Assembly (NCBI RefSeq): GCF_014384805.1
Contig: NZ_JACRSS010000002.1
Span: 124,001-188,000, forward strand
Direction: 5' to 3'
DNA length: 64,000 nt
Source: Guopingia tenuis
GTDB taxonomy: Bacteria > Bacillota > Clostridia > Christensenellales > Christensenellaceae
The notes under the pieces were generated by a model. The model worked only from the letters and a program-made list of their open reading frames with translations. It was not told the DNA's origin and did no database searches. Of the stretch, positions 27,166-36,208 are shown piece by piece. The first letter of the stretch is position 1. Every line of letters begins with the position of its first letter. Position numbers and translations under genes: made by a program.

Positions 27166-28497
27166 ATGACAGAAAAGGAAAGAAAAGATAGAGAGATGGT
27201 AGTGCAATTTTCTATTATTACAAAAACGGATTGGTATGAAAATGCAGAAAAAGCAATCGAAATAATGGAAAAAAGTCAACGGACATTTCCCCTAACACAA
27301 AATCATGAGTTTGTGTACCAAATAGGAGTTAGTTATAAGAACGGAAAAGAAAAAATTCTTACGATTACACCAAAGAAATGGGAGAATGTCAAAGAAGAAA
27401 TACGGCAAGGGAACATACAATCTATTTCATTGTTTATTTGGCCAAAAAATGGTTTTACTCTTCATCCTCCCATGTGTATACAGTTTATAAAACCATCGCA
27501 ATTTTTTGAGGGTATATCTAAGGAGATGAATGATATACAACATTTTGTGATCCCGTGGAAAAAAGATGATGCCTGTACAAATAGAATGGTAGCATTATTT
27601 AAAGAATTGTTTGTCTCTTTTGATGGAATATATGGATATTTAGATTATATATATGGAGTATCCATAGCTGCAATCATAAATCCTACAGAATATGAGGTTG
27701 TAAACAAAATAAACTATGCTAATCAGAATTCTCAGAAATACGACCATCTGGCCCGAGGGTACTATTGGGGCAACATTCTGACGGAAAAACATATCGAGGC
27801 GCTGGGTGGGGAGGAGGCCTTTGCTGCCAATGTTCCACATCATATTCTGGAAAAACTTCCCATGAAAGATGGGCGGCTGGCGTATTATATCCAGCTGACG
27901 CCGAATGTATTTTTCTTTGAACCGGAGAAATATCTGGCTTTGAAAGACTATTTGAAACCCATTTTACCGCCGGAAAATATAGGGTATACCTTATTTGTTG
28001 ATCCAGATGGGGAACGTCGGAAACGCAATCGGCTGGTATACCATCCCGGGGAATTGGAAGCAGCGCAACCGGAAGCGGACAAACTCTTTGCTGCGGAGGA
28101 AGAACGCCGCCGCAAATGGAAGGAGGCCGGAGGAATGGCACAATTTGCAAAGCCGCCGTATGTCCGCTTCAAGCGTCAACGGGAGGCAGATCCGTCCTAT
28201 TTGGAAATTACGGTAAAATTTGAAACGTTGAGCGAGGAGCAGGGCGAACAGCTGAAAAAACTGATAGATGACTGGTATGCGATTGGCTCCTTCAATGGAT
28301 TTGACGGGCCCTTTCATATGCAGTTCTCACTATGGCAGGATGGAACCAGCATAGGGACAGCCATAGATGCTGCTTCGGTGAATGGACTTAACCAAGCATT
28401 AAAGGTTTTGGAACGGGTAATTAACGATTTCGCTAACAGTGAGGGTCTGCGGATTAAAAAGGCAGAGGTAGGCTCTTTTGAGGACAAAGAAACATGA
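27166..28497 (+). CDS. probable immunity protein for the RHS tip (type VI immunity/DUF3396-like, tentative)
   Basis: A 443-residue cytosolic protein. The ATG at 27166 has GAGGAGAG ahead; upstream in-frame ATGs overlap the rhs stop. The middle (about 180-280), with ARGYYWGNILTEKHIEALGG and AYYIQLTPNVFFFE, resembles the DUF3396 family of immunity proteins, known from type VI and RHS loci; this is recognition by eye, not a search. A second part (about 340-440) is a separate alpha/beta domain. Position directly after the toxin, 22 bases from its stop, supports immunity. Base composition changes inside the gene: the first 560 bases are AT-rich, the rest GC-rich, as if two genes were joined. Confidence 0.65.
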   Translation: MTEKERKDREMVVQFSIITKTDWYENAEKAIEIMEKSQRTFPLTQNHEFVYQIGVSYKNGKEKILTITPKKWENVKEEIRQGNIQSISLFIWPKNGFTLHPPMCIQFIKPSQFFEGISKEMNDIQHFVIPWKKDDACTNRMVALFKELFVSFDGIYGYLDYIYGVSIAAIINPTEYEVVNKINYANQNSQKYDHLARGYYWGNILTEKHIEALGGEEAFAANVPHHILEKLPMKDGRLAYYIQLTPNVFFFEPEKYLALKDYLKPILPPENIGYTLFVDPDGERRKRNRLVYHPGELEAAQPEADKLFAAEEERRRKWKEAGGMAQFAKPPYVRFKRQREADPSYLEITVKFETLSEEQGEQLKKLIDDWYAIGSFNGFDGPFHMQFSLWQDGTSIGTAIDAASVNGLNQALKVLERVINDFANSEGLRIKKAEVGSFEDKET

Positions 28498-28514
28498 ATA
28501 ACGAGAAAACAGTC

Positions 28515-28534
28515 AGGCACGCATTTGCGTGCCT
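28515..28534 (+). repeat. cassette hairpin H1 (AGGCACGC-ATTT-GCGTGCCT)
   Basis: A perfect 8-base stem with ATTT loop, followed by a T-rich run. The same 20 bases occur at 29517 and 36890, each directly after an immunity-like gene. It may be a terminator and also marks the cassette boundary. Confidence 0.8.
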
Positions 28535-28574
28535 ACTCATTTTCTGGACAACCAATAAAATATAATGAAAATCA

Positions 28575-28712
28575 AACGCGCGGTTCTATCAGCCCAACAC
28601 GGGGCGGTTCCTCTCGCAGGACAGCTACAGCGGGAACCCGTATGACCCGTGGACGCAGCACCTGTACAGCTATTGCGGGAACAACCCCGTTAATATGGTG
28701 GACCCGACGGGG
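28575..28712 (+). repeat. 138-bp RHS core remnant, cassette 1
   Basis: This copy of 26271-26408 encodes NARFYQPNTGRFLSQDSYSG through VDPTG. An in-frame TGA stands 9 bases before it and there is no start codon until the ATG at 28695. The junction TGAAAATCAAAC is the same in cassette 2. Confidence 0.9.
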
Positions 28713-29243
28713 CATAGTGCGGGGGCGATAGGTGCTTTAAAGGGGATATGGGGAGCAGCCCTGGCGGAGCCTACTCCATATGGAGAAATTATTGCGGCTA
28801 TAGCGACTATCTTTCTTGGTGGTGTCATAATTGGTGAGGCTATTTCTAATTCTAATAGTGTGAGGGATGACTCTGAAACTAAAGAAAAAATAAAGGATGT
28901 TCCTAAGCCGCAGCCAAGTCCAATACCTAAAAAGAATAATAAAAAGAACAAAAATGATAACGATAGGACTCCACCACCGCCTCGGCCGGAAAATAGGGAA
29001 AAAGAGAAACCCAAAATTGAGTTTCCGGGATATGATGCATCAAAGCCTCCAGGAAAAGATTTTGAGTGGAGGGGTTCCGGAGAGCCAGGAAGCCCAAGAG
29101 GCTCTTGGTATAATCCTAAAACAGGAGAATCATTACATCCGGATTTAAATCATCCTCATGGTATTGAGTTGCATTGGGATTATAAAAGCCCCGAAGGAAT
29201 AAATTATCGCATATTTGCCGATGGAAGTGTAGTACCTAAATAA
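28695..29243 (+). CDS. orphan RHS toxin tip (polymorphic toxin type 37-like, tentative)
   Basis: The 182 residues after the core remnant start at an internal ATG with no ribosome-binding site, so the module is probably silent unless recombined onto the full gene. After VDPTGHSAGA comes a hydrophobic helix (IAAIATIFLGGVIIGEA), then a Lys/Pro-rich linker (about 60-105). The C-terminal domain has SWYNPKTGESLHPDLNHPHG, ELHWDYK and YRIFADGSVVPK. This His/Trp/Asp pattern recalls the polymorphic-toxin type 37 family, which is an identification by eye. The DNA is much more AT-rich than the RHS core. The next gene is its likely immunity partner. Confidence 0.6.
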   Translation: MVDPTGHSAGAIGALKGIWGAALAEPTPYGEIIAAIATIFLGGVIIGEAISNSNSVRDDSETKEKIKDVPKPQPSPIPKKNNKKNKNDNDRTPPPPRPENREKEKPKIEFPGYDASKPPGKDFEWRGSGEPGSPRGSWYNPKTGESLHPDLNHPHGIELHWDYKSPEGINYRIFADGSVVPK

Positions 29244-29258
29244 GGAGGTAAATGGAGA

Positions 29259-29507
29259 ATGAAGATAGATTGGAGAAGAATGGGGCAAGAAAAGTTTTTG
29301 CTAAATAAAAAACTAAAATATAAAAAATATGATGGTGATATTTCTAAAGGTGCCCACGAACATTGTTCTTTTTGCTATGAACTAATATCATCAAAAGGCC
29401 CAATAACAGAAGCATATTGTACTTTAGATGAGGAAAATTGGATATGCAAAAAATGCTATGATGATTTTAAAGATGAATTCCATTGGATAATTATAAAGGA
29501 AGAGTAA
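29259..29507 (+). CDS. small zinc-ribbon-like immunity protein
   Basis: An 82-residue protein with two Cys pairs (HEHCSFC and WICKKC) and a Trp-rich start MKIDWRRMGQEKFLLNKKL. TAAGGAGG lies ahead of the ATG, 15 bases after the tip stop. Small proteins with this Cys-x2-Cys ... Cys-x2-Cys layout are common beside RHS tips. Its pairing with the upstream type 37-like tip is inferred from position only. Confidence 0.65.
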   Translation: MKIDWRRMGQEKFLLNKKLKYKKYDGDISKGAHEHCSFCYELISSKGPITEAYCTLDEENWICKKCYDDFKDEFHWIIIKEE

Positions 29508-29516
29508 CAAAGAGTC

Positions 29517-29536
29517 AGGCACGCATTTGCGTGCCT
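29517..29536 (+). repeat. cassette hairpin H2
   Basis: Identical to H1 in stem and loop, followed by ACTCATTTTTGGGACAAAC, itself nearly identical to the H1 linker. Confidence 0.8.
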
Positions 29537-29576
29537 ACTCATTTTTGGGACAAACAATAAAAAATAATGAAAATCA

Positions 29577-29714
29577 AACGCACGGTTCTATCAGCCCAGC
29601 ACGGGGCGGTTCCTGAGCCAGGACAGCTACAGTGGGAACCCGTATGACCCGTGGACGCAGCACCTGTACAGCTATTGCGGGAACAACCCCGTCAATATGG
29701 TGGACCCGACGGGG
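29577..29714 (+). repeat. 138-bp RHS core remnant, cassette 2
   Basis: Copy of 26271-26408 with small changes (CTGAGCCAG replacing CTCTCGCAA). The same TGAAAATCAAAC junction is found at its start. No start codon lies upstream in frame. Confidence 0.9.
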
Positions 29715-30356
29715 CATGGCGCTATAGAGGTGATAAATGGGGCCTTATTTGGTATTACTATAGGAATATTTGCTGTAGCTACAGGTATTGCTATATCCGC
29801 AAACGGAGGGAGTTTTGCGGAGGGTGTTCAAAAAGGTTGGGAAACAGGCACCCGAAACTTAAAAAAAGGGATAGAAAATGTCGCAAAATTGATAACAACG
29901 GGTGTTATTTCCGGAGCTATTACTAGAGCGTTGGATAAAGTAAAGGAAGGCGAGAGACATCCTGAGAAAGATAAGGAAAGACACCATATTGTACCTAAAG
30001 CACAGAAAGGTTTTGAGCCAGCGCGTGACATTTTGGAGGAAGCGGGGATAGGATTGGACAGTAAAATAAATATAGAGCCTATAAATTATGATTTACATAG
30101 GCACCTACATACAACAAAAGACGGTATGTTAGAAAGCTATAAAACAATGATAAACACTAAAATGGCATTGGCTAAGAAAAAAGCTGATGTTGCGTTTGAA
30201 GAGGCTAAGGCACATATGGAAAGCGCAGGATATACTAAAGATCAAATGGATGCAACTTATAAAGCATTTTTGGCTTCGAGTGTGACGTTAACTCTGGGTT
30301 CAATTAAAGCGGAACTTAAAAGAGCAAGTGACATTGCCGATAAGTTAACATATTAA
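29697..30356 (+). CDS. orphan RHS toxin tip with AHH-type HNH nuclease domain
   Basis: The tip encodes 219 residues from an internal ATG without a ribosome-binding site. A hydrophobic stretch (about 11-30: FGITIGIFAVATGIAI) precedes the nuclease domain: ERHHIVPKAQKGFEPARDIL, GIGLDSKINIEPINYDLHRH and LHTTKDGM. This is the AHH/HNH fold signature (HH near the start, Asn, then a paired His), a metal-dependent DNase known from polymorphic toxins. It is fused to a short RHS core and looks like a silent cassette. The helical tail after residue 160 is unassigned. Confidence 0.75.
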   Translation: MVDPTGHGAIEVINGALFGITIGIFAVATGIAISANGGSFAEGVQKGWETGTRNLKKGIENVAKLITTGVISGAITRALDKVKEGERHPEKDKERHHIVPKAQKGFEPARDILEEAGIGLDSKINIEPINYDLHRHLHTTKDGMLESYKTMINTKMALAKKKADVAFEEAKAHMESAGYTKDQMDATYKAFLASSVTLTLGSIKAELKRASDIADKLTY

Positions 30357-30368
30357 GGGGGGATAAAA

Positions 30369-31472
30369 GTGAAACTCACTAATTTTATAAAAAAAGAGTG
30401 TTATCAGATGATAACTTCAATGAAGAACACTTATCTAGCGATTGGATTAGACGGAGGAATAGCGATATATAAATTTTTAACAGCAGAAGAAATTGTCAAT
30501 ATAAAGTTACCCTACGGGCCACAAAATATATGTTTTTCTTCAAATGAAGAATACGTTGCTTTTGTATGGAATGGTGGGAAAATTTGTGTTTGTGATTGCG
30601 CAACGGGAAAAGAAGTTTCGAGAGGAAATGTAACAAAAGAAAAATCTAAATATTTATTCTTCTCTGAGGATGGGAAATATATTTATAACATGGACAGTGG
30701 GGGGGTCTTTTCAAGATTTGATTGGAATGTTTGTAAAAATTATATATTATTAGATTTAAAAAAAATTGCACCATGGAATAAGCAACATTTGGCAGAACAA
30801 GATTTTGAACGTTTTTGGAGTGTATTACCAGAAACAGTAAAGAAAGGTGATAAAAATCCACTTGGTTTAGATAAGAATATAGCAAGGAAAAACTATTTAA
30901 AACCTGAATGCAGGATTAGATTTGCATATAAAACGCATAACCAGGAATATGTTTTTGATGCTGTAAAAAAAATATTGAGATGGAAATACCCTTTTAATTT
31001 AAATGATTATATAATTCAAGACCCTAACTGGCCAACAGTGGGGGATATAATGGTATTGTTTTGTGAAAGCAAAGGATATTATGCAATTTTAATTGATTAT
31101 ATTACTTCAAAGATTGAAATTTATGATCAAGGTGAAAATCTTTTGTATACTCTGCCAGAACTTTCTGGAACACCAATAAAGAAGACTAATCTTCATTATG
31201 GAATGCTTGTCCAATATGATAAATATGCGATAGCATGGGCACCAAATGGTGAATATTTAGCTGTAACAATTGTGGAAAGCGATTTGAAAATGGATAAGGA
31301 AAAACGAACCTTAAAAATTTATCAAAGCAAAGATTGGACGATTGTAAAAGAATATATTTTGCCAGGAATCCATTTTGTCGGATTTAGTGGAGACAGTAAG
31401 TATTTATTGTTGGGGACCTCATTAGGAGGATATTGCATCGAAATTGCAGATTTTCTATCTTTATTTTGCTAA
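30369..31472 (+). CDS. WD40/beta-propeller-like immunity candidate
   Basis: A 367-residue protein read from a GTG with AGGGGGG ahead, 12 bases after the AHH tip. Repeated units such as NTYLAIGLDGGIAIYKF, EEYVAFVWNGGKICVCDC and GKYIYNMDSGGVFSRF are beta-propeller blades. There is no signal peptide, so it should be cytosolic, fitting protection from a nuclease. Known AHH immunity proteins differ, so the pairing is inferred from position. It is AT-rich. Its stop is 18 bases from the next RHS copy, without a hairpin. Confidence 0.6.
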   Translation: MKLTNFIKKECYQMITSMKNTYLAIGLDGGIAIYKFLTAEEIVNIKLPYGPQNICFSSNEEYVAFVWNGGKICVCDCATGKEVSRGNVTKEKSKYLFFSEDGKYIYNMDSGGVFSRFDWNVCKNYILLDLKKIAPWNKQHLAEQDFERFWSVLPETVKKGDKNPLGLDKNIARKNYLKPECRIRFAYKTHNQEYVFDAVKKILRWKYPFNLNDYIIQDPNWPTVGDIMVLFCESKGYYAILIDYITSKIEIYDQGENLLYTLPELSGTPIKKTNLHYGMLVQYDKYAIAWAPNGEYLAVTIVESDLKMDKEKRTLKIYQSKDWTIVKEYILPGIHFVGFSGDSKYLLLGTSLGGYCIEIADFLSLFC

Positions 31473-31490
31473 TCAAGAATTGAAATAGAG

Positions 31491-32564
31491 AACAGCCTGG
31501 GGCTGGTGACAAAGACGGAAACCCAGGGCTATGGAGGCGTGAGCGGGAAAAAGGAACAGATCGACCTGACGTATGACAACGTGGGGAACATCCTGACGGA
31601 GCAGACGTATACCAACTACGGAACGGCCAAAACGGTCAACAAAGCGTATGAATACGACACGGTGGGGCGGCTGACAAAATCCACCATCGACGGAAAGGCG
31701 ACGAGCTACACCTACGACGCAGTGGGGAACCGGCTGACGCAGACGAGCGAAGGGAAAACGCTCTCCTACAGCTACAATAACTTAAACCAGCTCACGAGCA
31801 TCAAGGAAGGGAACACGACGGTCGCCAGCTATACCTACGACGCCAATGGGAACCAGAAAAAGGAAACGCGGCAGCATGTGAGCGTGACGGTGGGCGGGAA
31901 CACGCAGGTATACAACAAGGAGACGGACTATACCTACGACCTGCGGGGGCTGCTCACGGGAGTGAGCGTAAAGACGCCCAGCGCCAACGAGATCACGGGA
32001 GAAGTGACATATGACACGCAGACGACCACAAACACCTACAACGCGGCAGGAAAACGGCTGAAGCGCGTCGAAGAAGACAAGACCACGAGATTTTACTACA
32101 TGGGCGAAGCGCTGCTGTTCACAACCAACCAGGATCTGGTGATGACCAGCGAAAACGTACTGAACACGGGGGGGCAGATCATCGCCAGCAAGCGGTTTGC
32201 AGTGCCGGGGGTAGAGGTGACGGACCCGTTTGCGGGGCAGTACTACTTCTATCGATACGACGTGCGCGGGAGCGTGACGGACATCCTGGACAAAAACGCG
32301 GGGTTAGTGAAGGGCTACGACTACGACGAGTTCGGGAACACGGAGGAGAAGGGGAACGAGAACTTCTTAAACGACGTGACGTTCACGGGGAGCGTGAGCG
32401 ACGCAAGCAGTGGACTGCAGTACATGAACGCGCGGTTCTATCAGCCCAGCACGGGGCGGTTCCTCTCGCAAGACAGCTACAGTGGGAACCCGTATGACCC
32501 GTGGACGCAGCACCTGTACAGCTATTGCGGGAACAACCCCGTTAATATGGTGGACCCGACGGGG
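31491..32564 (+). repeat. RHS core block, copy B
   Basis: The second copy of 25335-26408 begins at codons NSLGLVTKT. Differences include GGAGGCGTGAGC for GGGAGCGTCACG and AAC for AGC in the NENFLND segment. The near identity implies recent duplication or ongoing gene conversion. Confidence 0.95.
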
Positions 32565-33308
32565 CATAGTATGAAAGAACTGGAATTAAAATTACGCCTG
32601 CTAAAGTCCCAGAGAAATAATGCATATAGTCAAATAGATAGACTACGCCCACTAGTTACAACGAGTTATAACGAGAAAAACTATACTATGTATAACCTTT
32701 ATGCAGATTCGTTATATTACTATAAAAAATTGGTAAAGTCTACAGAAGTTGCGATCTCTTTATTCGAGATGACTTATTACAATCAATACAAAGCACTTCA
32801 AAATGATGTTACAAATGGTGGGACAAATTTACATCAGCGTAAAAATGCATATAAAAACTTGCGTTTTAATAATTCCACTGTAGGGGCCGATGGATGTGGA
32901 TTTATTGCAGCAGTTAAAGTGGACAGCCTTTTGGGTGGAGAGGCAGATGTTCATGATGCTTTAGCATATTTCAATGAACCGGGAAGAAACTTTCCACTCA
33001 CAAATGCAGCGAGTGAAGGTGCAGTAAGGGGATATTTGACGGAAAAAGGATATAAACAGCATTCGGCAGCAGGTGCGGAATCCTTGCCAAACACTATTCA
33101 TATTATTTCCTATAGATGGTCGTTTACTGAAGAAGAACGAGGCGAGGCTAGTTGGGGAAGACATTTCGCCTGCTATGTTGTCAATCCAAACGGATCAATA
33201 ACGGTATATAATGGAAGTGCGTTAGAAAAAGAGTTTAATGATTATGATTCTTTTTATGAAGACTCCGGGATTGATAGAGTTTATTACAACAATTATTATA
33301 CCCGTTAA
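31506..33308 (+). CDS. orphan RHS fragment with papain/C39-like peptidase tip
   Basis: A 600-residue frame from a GTG inside the duplicated core. There is no ribosome-binding site or signal peptide, and the stop of the upstream gene lies 18 bases before the copied core, in the same frame. Residues 1-353 are YD repeats and the RHS core; the tip (354-600) begins with helical KELELKLRLLKSQRNN. It then shows VGADGCGFIAAVKVDSLLGG (Cys) and WGRHFACYVVNPNGSITVYN (His, Asn), the layout of C39/papain-like Cys peptidases. Known toxins of this type cut proteins or ubiquitin-like partners. It is probably a silent donor cassette. Confidence 0.7.
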   Translation: MTKTETQGYGGVSGKKEQIDLTYDNVGNILTEQTYTNYGTAKTVNKAYEYDTVGRLTKSTIDGKATSYTYDAVGNRLTQTSEGKTLSYSYNNLNQLTSIKEGNTTVASYTYDANGNQKKETRQHVSVTVGGNTQVYNKETDYTYDLRGLLTGVSVKTPSANEITGEVTYDTQTTTNTYNAAGKRLKRVEEDKTTRFYYMGEALLFTTNQDLVMTSENVLNTGGQIIASKRFAVPGVEVTDPFAGQYYFYRYDVRGSVTDILDKNAGLVKGYDYDEFGNTEEKGNENFLNDVTFTGSVSDASSGLQYMNARFYQPSTGRFLSQDSYSGNPYDPWTQHLYSYCGNNPVNMVDPTGHSMKELELKLRLLKSQRNNAYSQIDRLRPLVTTSYNEKNYTMYNLYADSLYYYKKLVKSTEVAISLFEMTYYNQYKALQNDVTNGGTNLHQRKNAYKNLRFNNSTVGADGCGFIAAVKVDSLLGGEADVHDALAYFNEPGRNFPLTNAASEGAVRGYLTEKGYKQHSAAGAESLPNTIHIISYRWSFTEEERGEASWGRHFACYVVNPNGSITVYNGSALEKEFNDYDSFYEDSGIDRVYYNNYYTR

Positions 33309-33328
33309 ACGTAGGGGAGGAAAAGACA

Positions 33329-34783
33329 GTGAAGAAGAAACTATATATAACCATTATTCTGTGTATAGTTGCGGTGTTGGGTATAGGAGTGGGACTGAGT
33401 TTTATATTGCCATTTCAGTCTTCTAAAATTGCCCGGGGTCCTCTGCGTATTCGTTTTAAGGCTGATACTTTTTCAAACATGGGATACGCGTCTGCTGTTG
33501 GAGACGACCGAATATACTATATCTCCAATGAAGACGGAACAACAGGTATATATAGTATGGAAATGGACGGCCAAGATATTCAGTTGGAGGTAGCGAATCC
33601 TAGTGTAAGCCGTTTACAATGGAGGGAGGGACAGTTATATTTTACGGGCCTTGATCGAATAGAAGATAATCGATCGACAGTACCCTGGACGGATCATATC
33701 TATGCGGCACTATTTATTGATGATGAGCATGCGCAGCCCACAAAATTGCCTTGTACAAAAGATAAATATTCCACTAATGTCCGTGGGTTCCATATTATTT
33801 CCGATAAGTATACGGCAGTGGAATATGGACCGCAGGGAGACTATATTTGCCTATATCAGCCGTATCGATGGAATAAAGTTCTTTATACAACTCCTGAACT
33901 TGAAAAGGTGGGTTCCGTAGTCTTTAATGCTTTGGTGACGGAACAGGAACCTATTGAAAACAATAGATCTCCCCGAAAGGAAATTTCTATCTACTCGCTG
34001 GGGGATACCTATATTACTATTACTTTGGTAAATGAATGGAGTGATATCGGGGATGAATTGTCGGCTGAGCCCCAGATTATTGATCCAAAAACTGGAGAAG
34101 TAGTATTGTCGCAAGATATAATGTATAAACCGTTTAATGACTTTCAAGTTCTTTACTTGGACGACAATTATCTTTATAGCTTCTATAAAGATCCATATTT
34201 TTCCCAAACCGGGCAAATGGTGATTGTGAACCGGGAAAACTGGGAAGTAGAGAAAATGTTTCCCCTAGGCGATATAGCCGAAACTCACCGGGTTTCCTAT
34301 GCCATGAAGCGGGACGGGAAGATATATATGCTGGCAGAGCAGTGGTCGTCGGATGATGCACCGATTTTACCCCTGAAAAATCAGAAGCTGCTGGTGATGG
34401 ATCCCGAAACCTTCGAGTGGGAAGTCGTCCGGGATATGAAGGAGGGCGAGCGCATTGTTGGGCTGGATGAACGGGGGATTGTGTATCTGGCCGATGGTGG
34501 GATATGGAAAGCCGAATGGGAAGGAGAAGCCCTTGGCGGGGAAACGCGGCTCTGCGATGCCCCCAAAGATATCGATAAAGAGAAATATACCATCGATTAT
34601 GCGGGGGACTGGATGTTTGTGTATAAAGTCTATGGAGGGTTCACGACGGGGAATATTGATGATGATCCCGGGCAGCAGTTGGTGTATAAGATCAACCTGA
34701 AGACGGGCGAGGTCGTTGAAAATACCGTTCCGTTGGATTTCTCCCAGGTGGACCCCTATCGCCGGGATTCGAAAACAAAATAA
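33329..34783 (+). CDS. membrane-anchored beta-propeller protein, immunity candidate
   Basis: A 484-residue protein with an N-terminal membrane anchor (about 5-27) and a large outer domain made of beta-propeller-like units (DDRIYYISNEDGTTGIYSM; RIVGLDERGIVYLADGGIW), resembling DUF5050/LpqB-type propellers. A GGGGAGG site precedes the start. It lies 20 bases after the peptidase tip and may block it at the surface, an inference from position. Composition rises in GC toward the 3' end, like the other immunity gene at 27.2 kb. A clean terminator follows. Confidence 0.6.
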   Translation: MKKKLYITIILCIVAVLGIGVGLSFILPFQSSKIARGPLRIRFKADTFSNMGYASAVGDDRIYYISNEDGTTGIYSMEMDGQDIQLEVANPSVSRLQWREGQLYFTGLDRIEDNRSTVPWTDHIYAALFIDDEHAQPTKLPCTKDKYSTNVRGFHIISDKYTAVEYGPQGDYICLYQPYRWNKVLYTTPELEKVGSVVFNALVTEQEPIENNRSPRKEISIYSLGDTYITITLVNEWSDIGDELSAEPQIIDPKTGEVVLSQDIMYKPFNDFQVLYLDDNYLYSFYKDPYFSQTGQMVIVNRENWEVEKMFPLGDIAETHRVSYAMKRDGKIYMLAEQWSSDDAPILPLKNQKLLVMDPETFEWEVVRDMKEGERIVGLDERGIVYLADGGIWKAEWEGEALGGETRLCDAPKDIDKEKYTIDYAGDWMFVYKVYGGFTTGNIDDDPGQQLVYKINLKTGEVVENTVPLDFSQVDPYRRDSKTK

Positions 34784-34798
34784 TGGTGTGAATGGAGC

Positions 34799-34825
34799 AA
34801 ACACCCCTAAGAGGGGTGTTTTTTT
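34799..34825 (+). terminator. terminator after the propeller gene
   Basis: AACACCCCT / AGGGGTGTT with AAG loop, then seven T. Confidence 0.92.
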
Positions 34826-34988
34826 GAAAAAGAATGGAAGGAAAAGAGAGGAAGCGTGCCGAAATTTAATACATCAGTTTTACAATAAGATAAAACGACT
34901 CGCACGATCATACAGATAATCTCTTATGGCATCTATATAGCAAACATACAAATGGCGGGCATAAGCAGAAGTATGGGGAATCTTTGCC

Positions 34989-35699
34989 ATGAATATGAAA
35001 ATGATGACAAAAATAATTGAAATACTGGGAACTGTAGTGATCATAGTGGGATGGATCTTAATAGCGAAGCTTCTGCGAAAGGCTCCCCAAAAACGGAAAT
35101 ATTTATGGATTATTGTTTGTGTTGTTCTGGTTGCCGGAATTGTATATTTTGCATATAACAGCATTTTACAGATAGGCAACTTATATGCTCAGGATCAACG
35201 ATATGCAACAGTAGAAGAAATGGCTTTAGAGAGTTTCCCTGAATGTGAAATTCAAGATATTTTGCATATAGATGATAATCATGCGGTTGTCTATATTCAT
35301 GATGGGAAGAACGGAGTATGGCGCAGGGGATATGTAATAAAAGATAAAAAAGGGTGGAAAAAATCCAGCTTTAACTGGAGAATGGTAATATCTGCTTTTG
35401 GAGGCTTTGACCGGGATATAGCTATATATTATGCGGATGATGGGTCGGACTTAGAATGTGTAACATATGAAAAAAACAGCGATGCGATTAACGAACCAGA
35501 AATCATTCATGATTCTAAAGGAACAGTTTTCCATCGAGAGGAGTTGCCTGGCGGAAAGATTGTGGAATATGCCTTTGTAGATATAGATCAAAATGGGTAT
35601 ACGTTAATGGCAGGAGAGGAAAAGATCGTTTTAAATGAACAAATGCTGCAAAGCGATGGGGAAATTATCATTTATCCTCTATTAAAAAGAAAACAATGA
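34989..35699 (+). CDS. two-pass membrane protein of unknown function
   Basis: 236 residues with two membrane segments (about 10-28 and 38-58) and an outer domain rich in Asp and Tyr (DDNHAVVYIHDGKNGVWRRG; DRDIAIYYADDG). No family is recognised. The DNA is AT-rich. A GGGGA site lies ahead of the ATG. Its ATGA stop overlaps the next start. No toxin tip stands next to it, so it may be an orphan immunity gene. Confidence 0.65.
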   Translation: MNMKMMTKIIEILGTVVIIVGWILIAKLLRKAPQKRKYLWIIVCVVLVAGIVYFAYNSILQIGNLYAQDQRYATVEEMALESFPECEIQDILHIDDNHAVVYIHDGKNGVWRRGYVIKDKKGWKKSSFNWRMVISAFGGFDRDIAIYYADDGSDLECVTYEKNSDAINEPEIIHDSKGTVFHREELPGGKIVEYAFVDIDQNGYTLMAGEEKIVLNEQMLQSDGEIIIYPLLKRKQ

Positions 35700-36181
35700 A
35701 AATTGGAAAAGATGTACGAAAATTTAGTGTGGAACATTGCAACATATCCCGGGAAGATTATGAAAAGTTTCTCTTTCCCCAGAAAATGCAGAAGGTGATT
35801 CGCATACAAAAGGTGAATGGGGAGGAAGCATTGGATTATACGGATAAATATTTCGCAGATCAATACAAAGGATATACGGCAGTCGCAACGGCAAAGCCGG
35901 AAGATCGGATCTATATTGAATTTGTTTCGGGAGAATATCCGAATATAAAGTGCTTGCTGCGTATCGAGGATATTGAAACATATTATTGTACAATTTATGA
36001 TGCGAATGATCATAAAAATAAAGATGATATGCAAATGGAAACAACATTAGATGGGTTTCGTCTTAGAATATTGAAAGATATAGAAAATAATTATCCATTC
36101 TATTTTGTAAATGCGAATACCGATTTTCTTGGAATATTTGCGAACAAAGTAGTAATTGAAAGCCTGGATTATGTAGAATGA
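35696..36181 (+). CDS. hypothetical protein, possible orphan immunity protein
   Basis: 161 residues, soluble, starting MKIGKDVRKFSVEHCNISRE. It overlaps the upstream gene by 4 bases, so the two are translationally coupled. Acidic, aromatic-rich sequence (EDRIYIEFVSGEYPNIK; YYCTIYDANDH) suggests a compact alpha/beta fold. No motif is recognised. Confidence 0.6.
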   Translation: MKIGKDVRKFSVEHCNISREDYEKFLFPQKMQKVIRIQKVNGEEALDYTDKYFADQYKGYTAVATAKPEDRIYIEFVSGEYPNIKCLLRIEDIETYYCTIYDANDHKNKDDMQMETTLDGFRLRILKDIENNYPFYFVNANTDFLGIFANKVVIESLDYVE

Positions 36182-36208
36182 AAAAGATAAGGACAGATAG
36201 GCACGCTT

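Noticed and set aside
28525..28731. A 68-residue protein in another frame over the RHS remnant
   Set aside because: The true coding frame of the remnant is that of the RHS core (NARFYQ ... VDPTG). The alternative frame has no conserved content.
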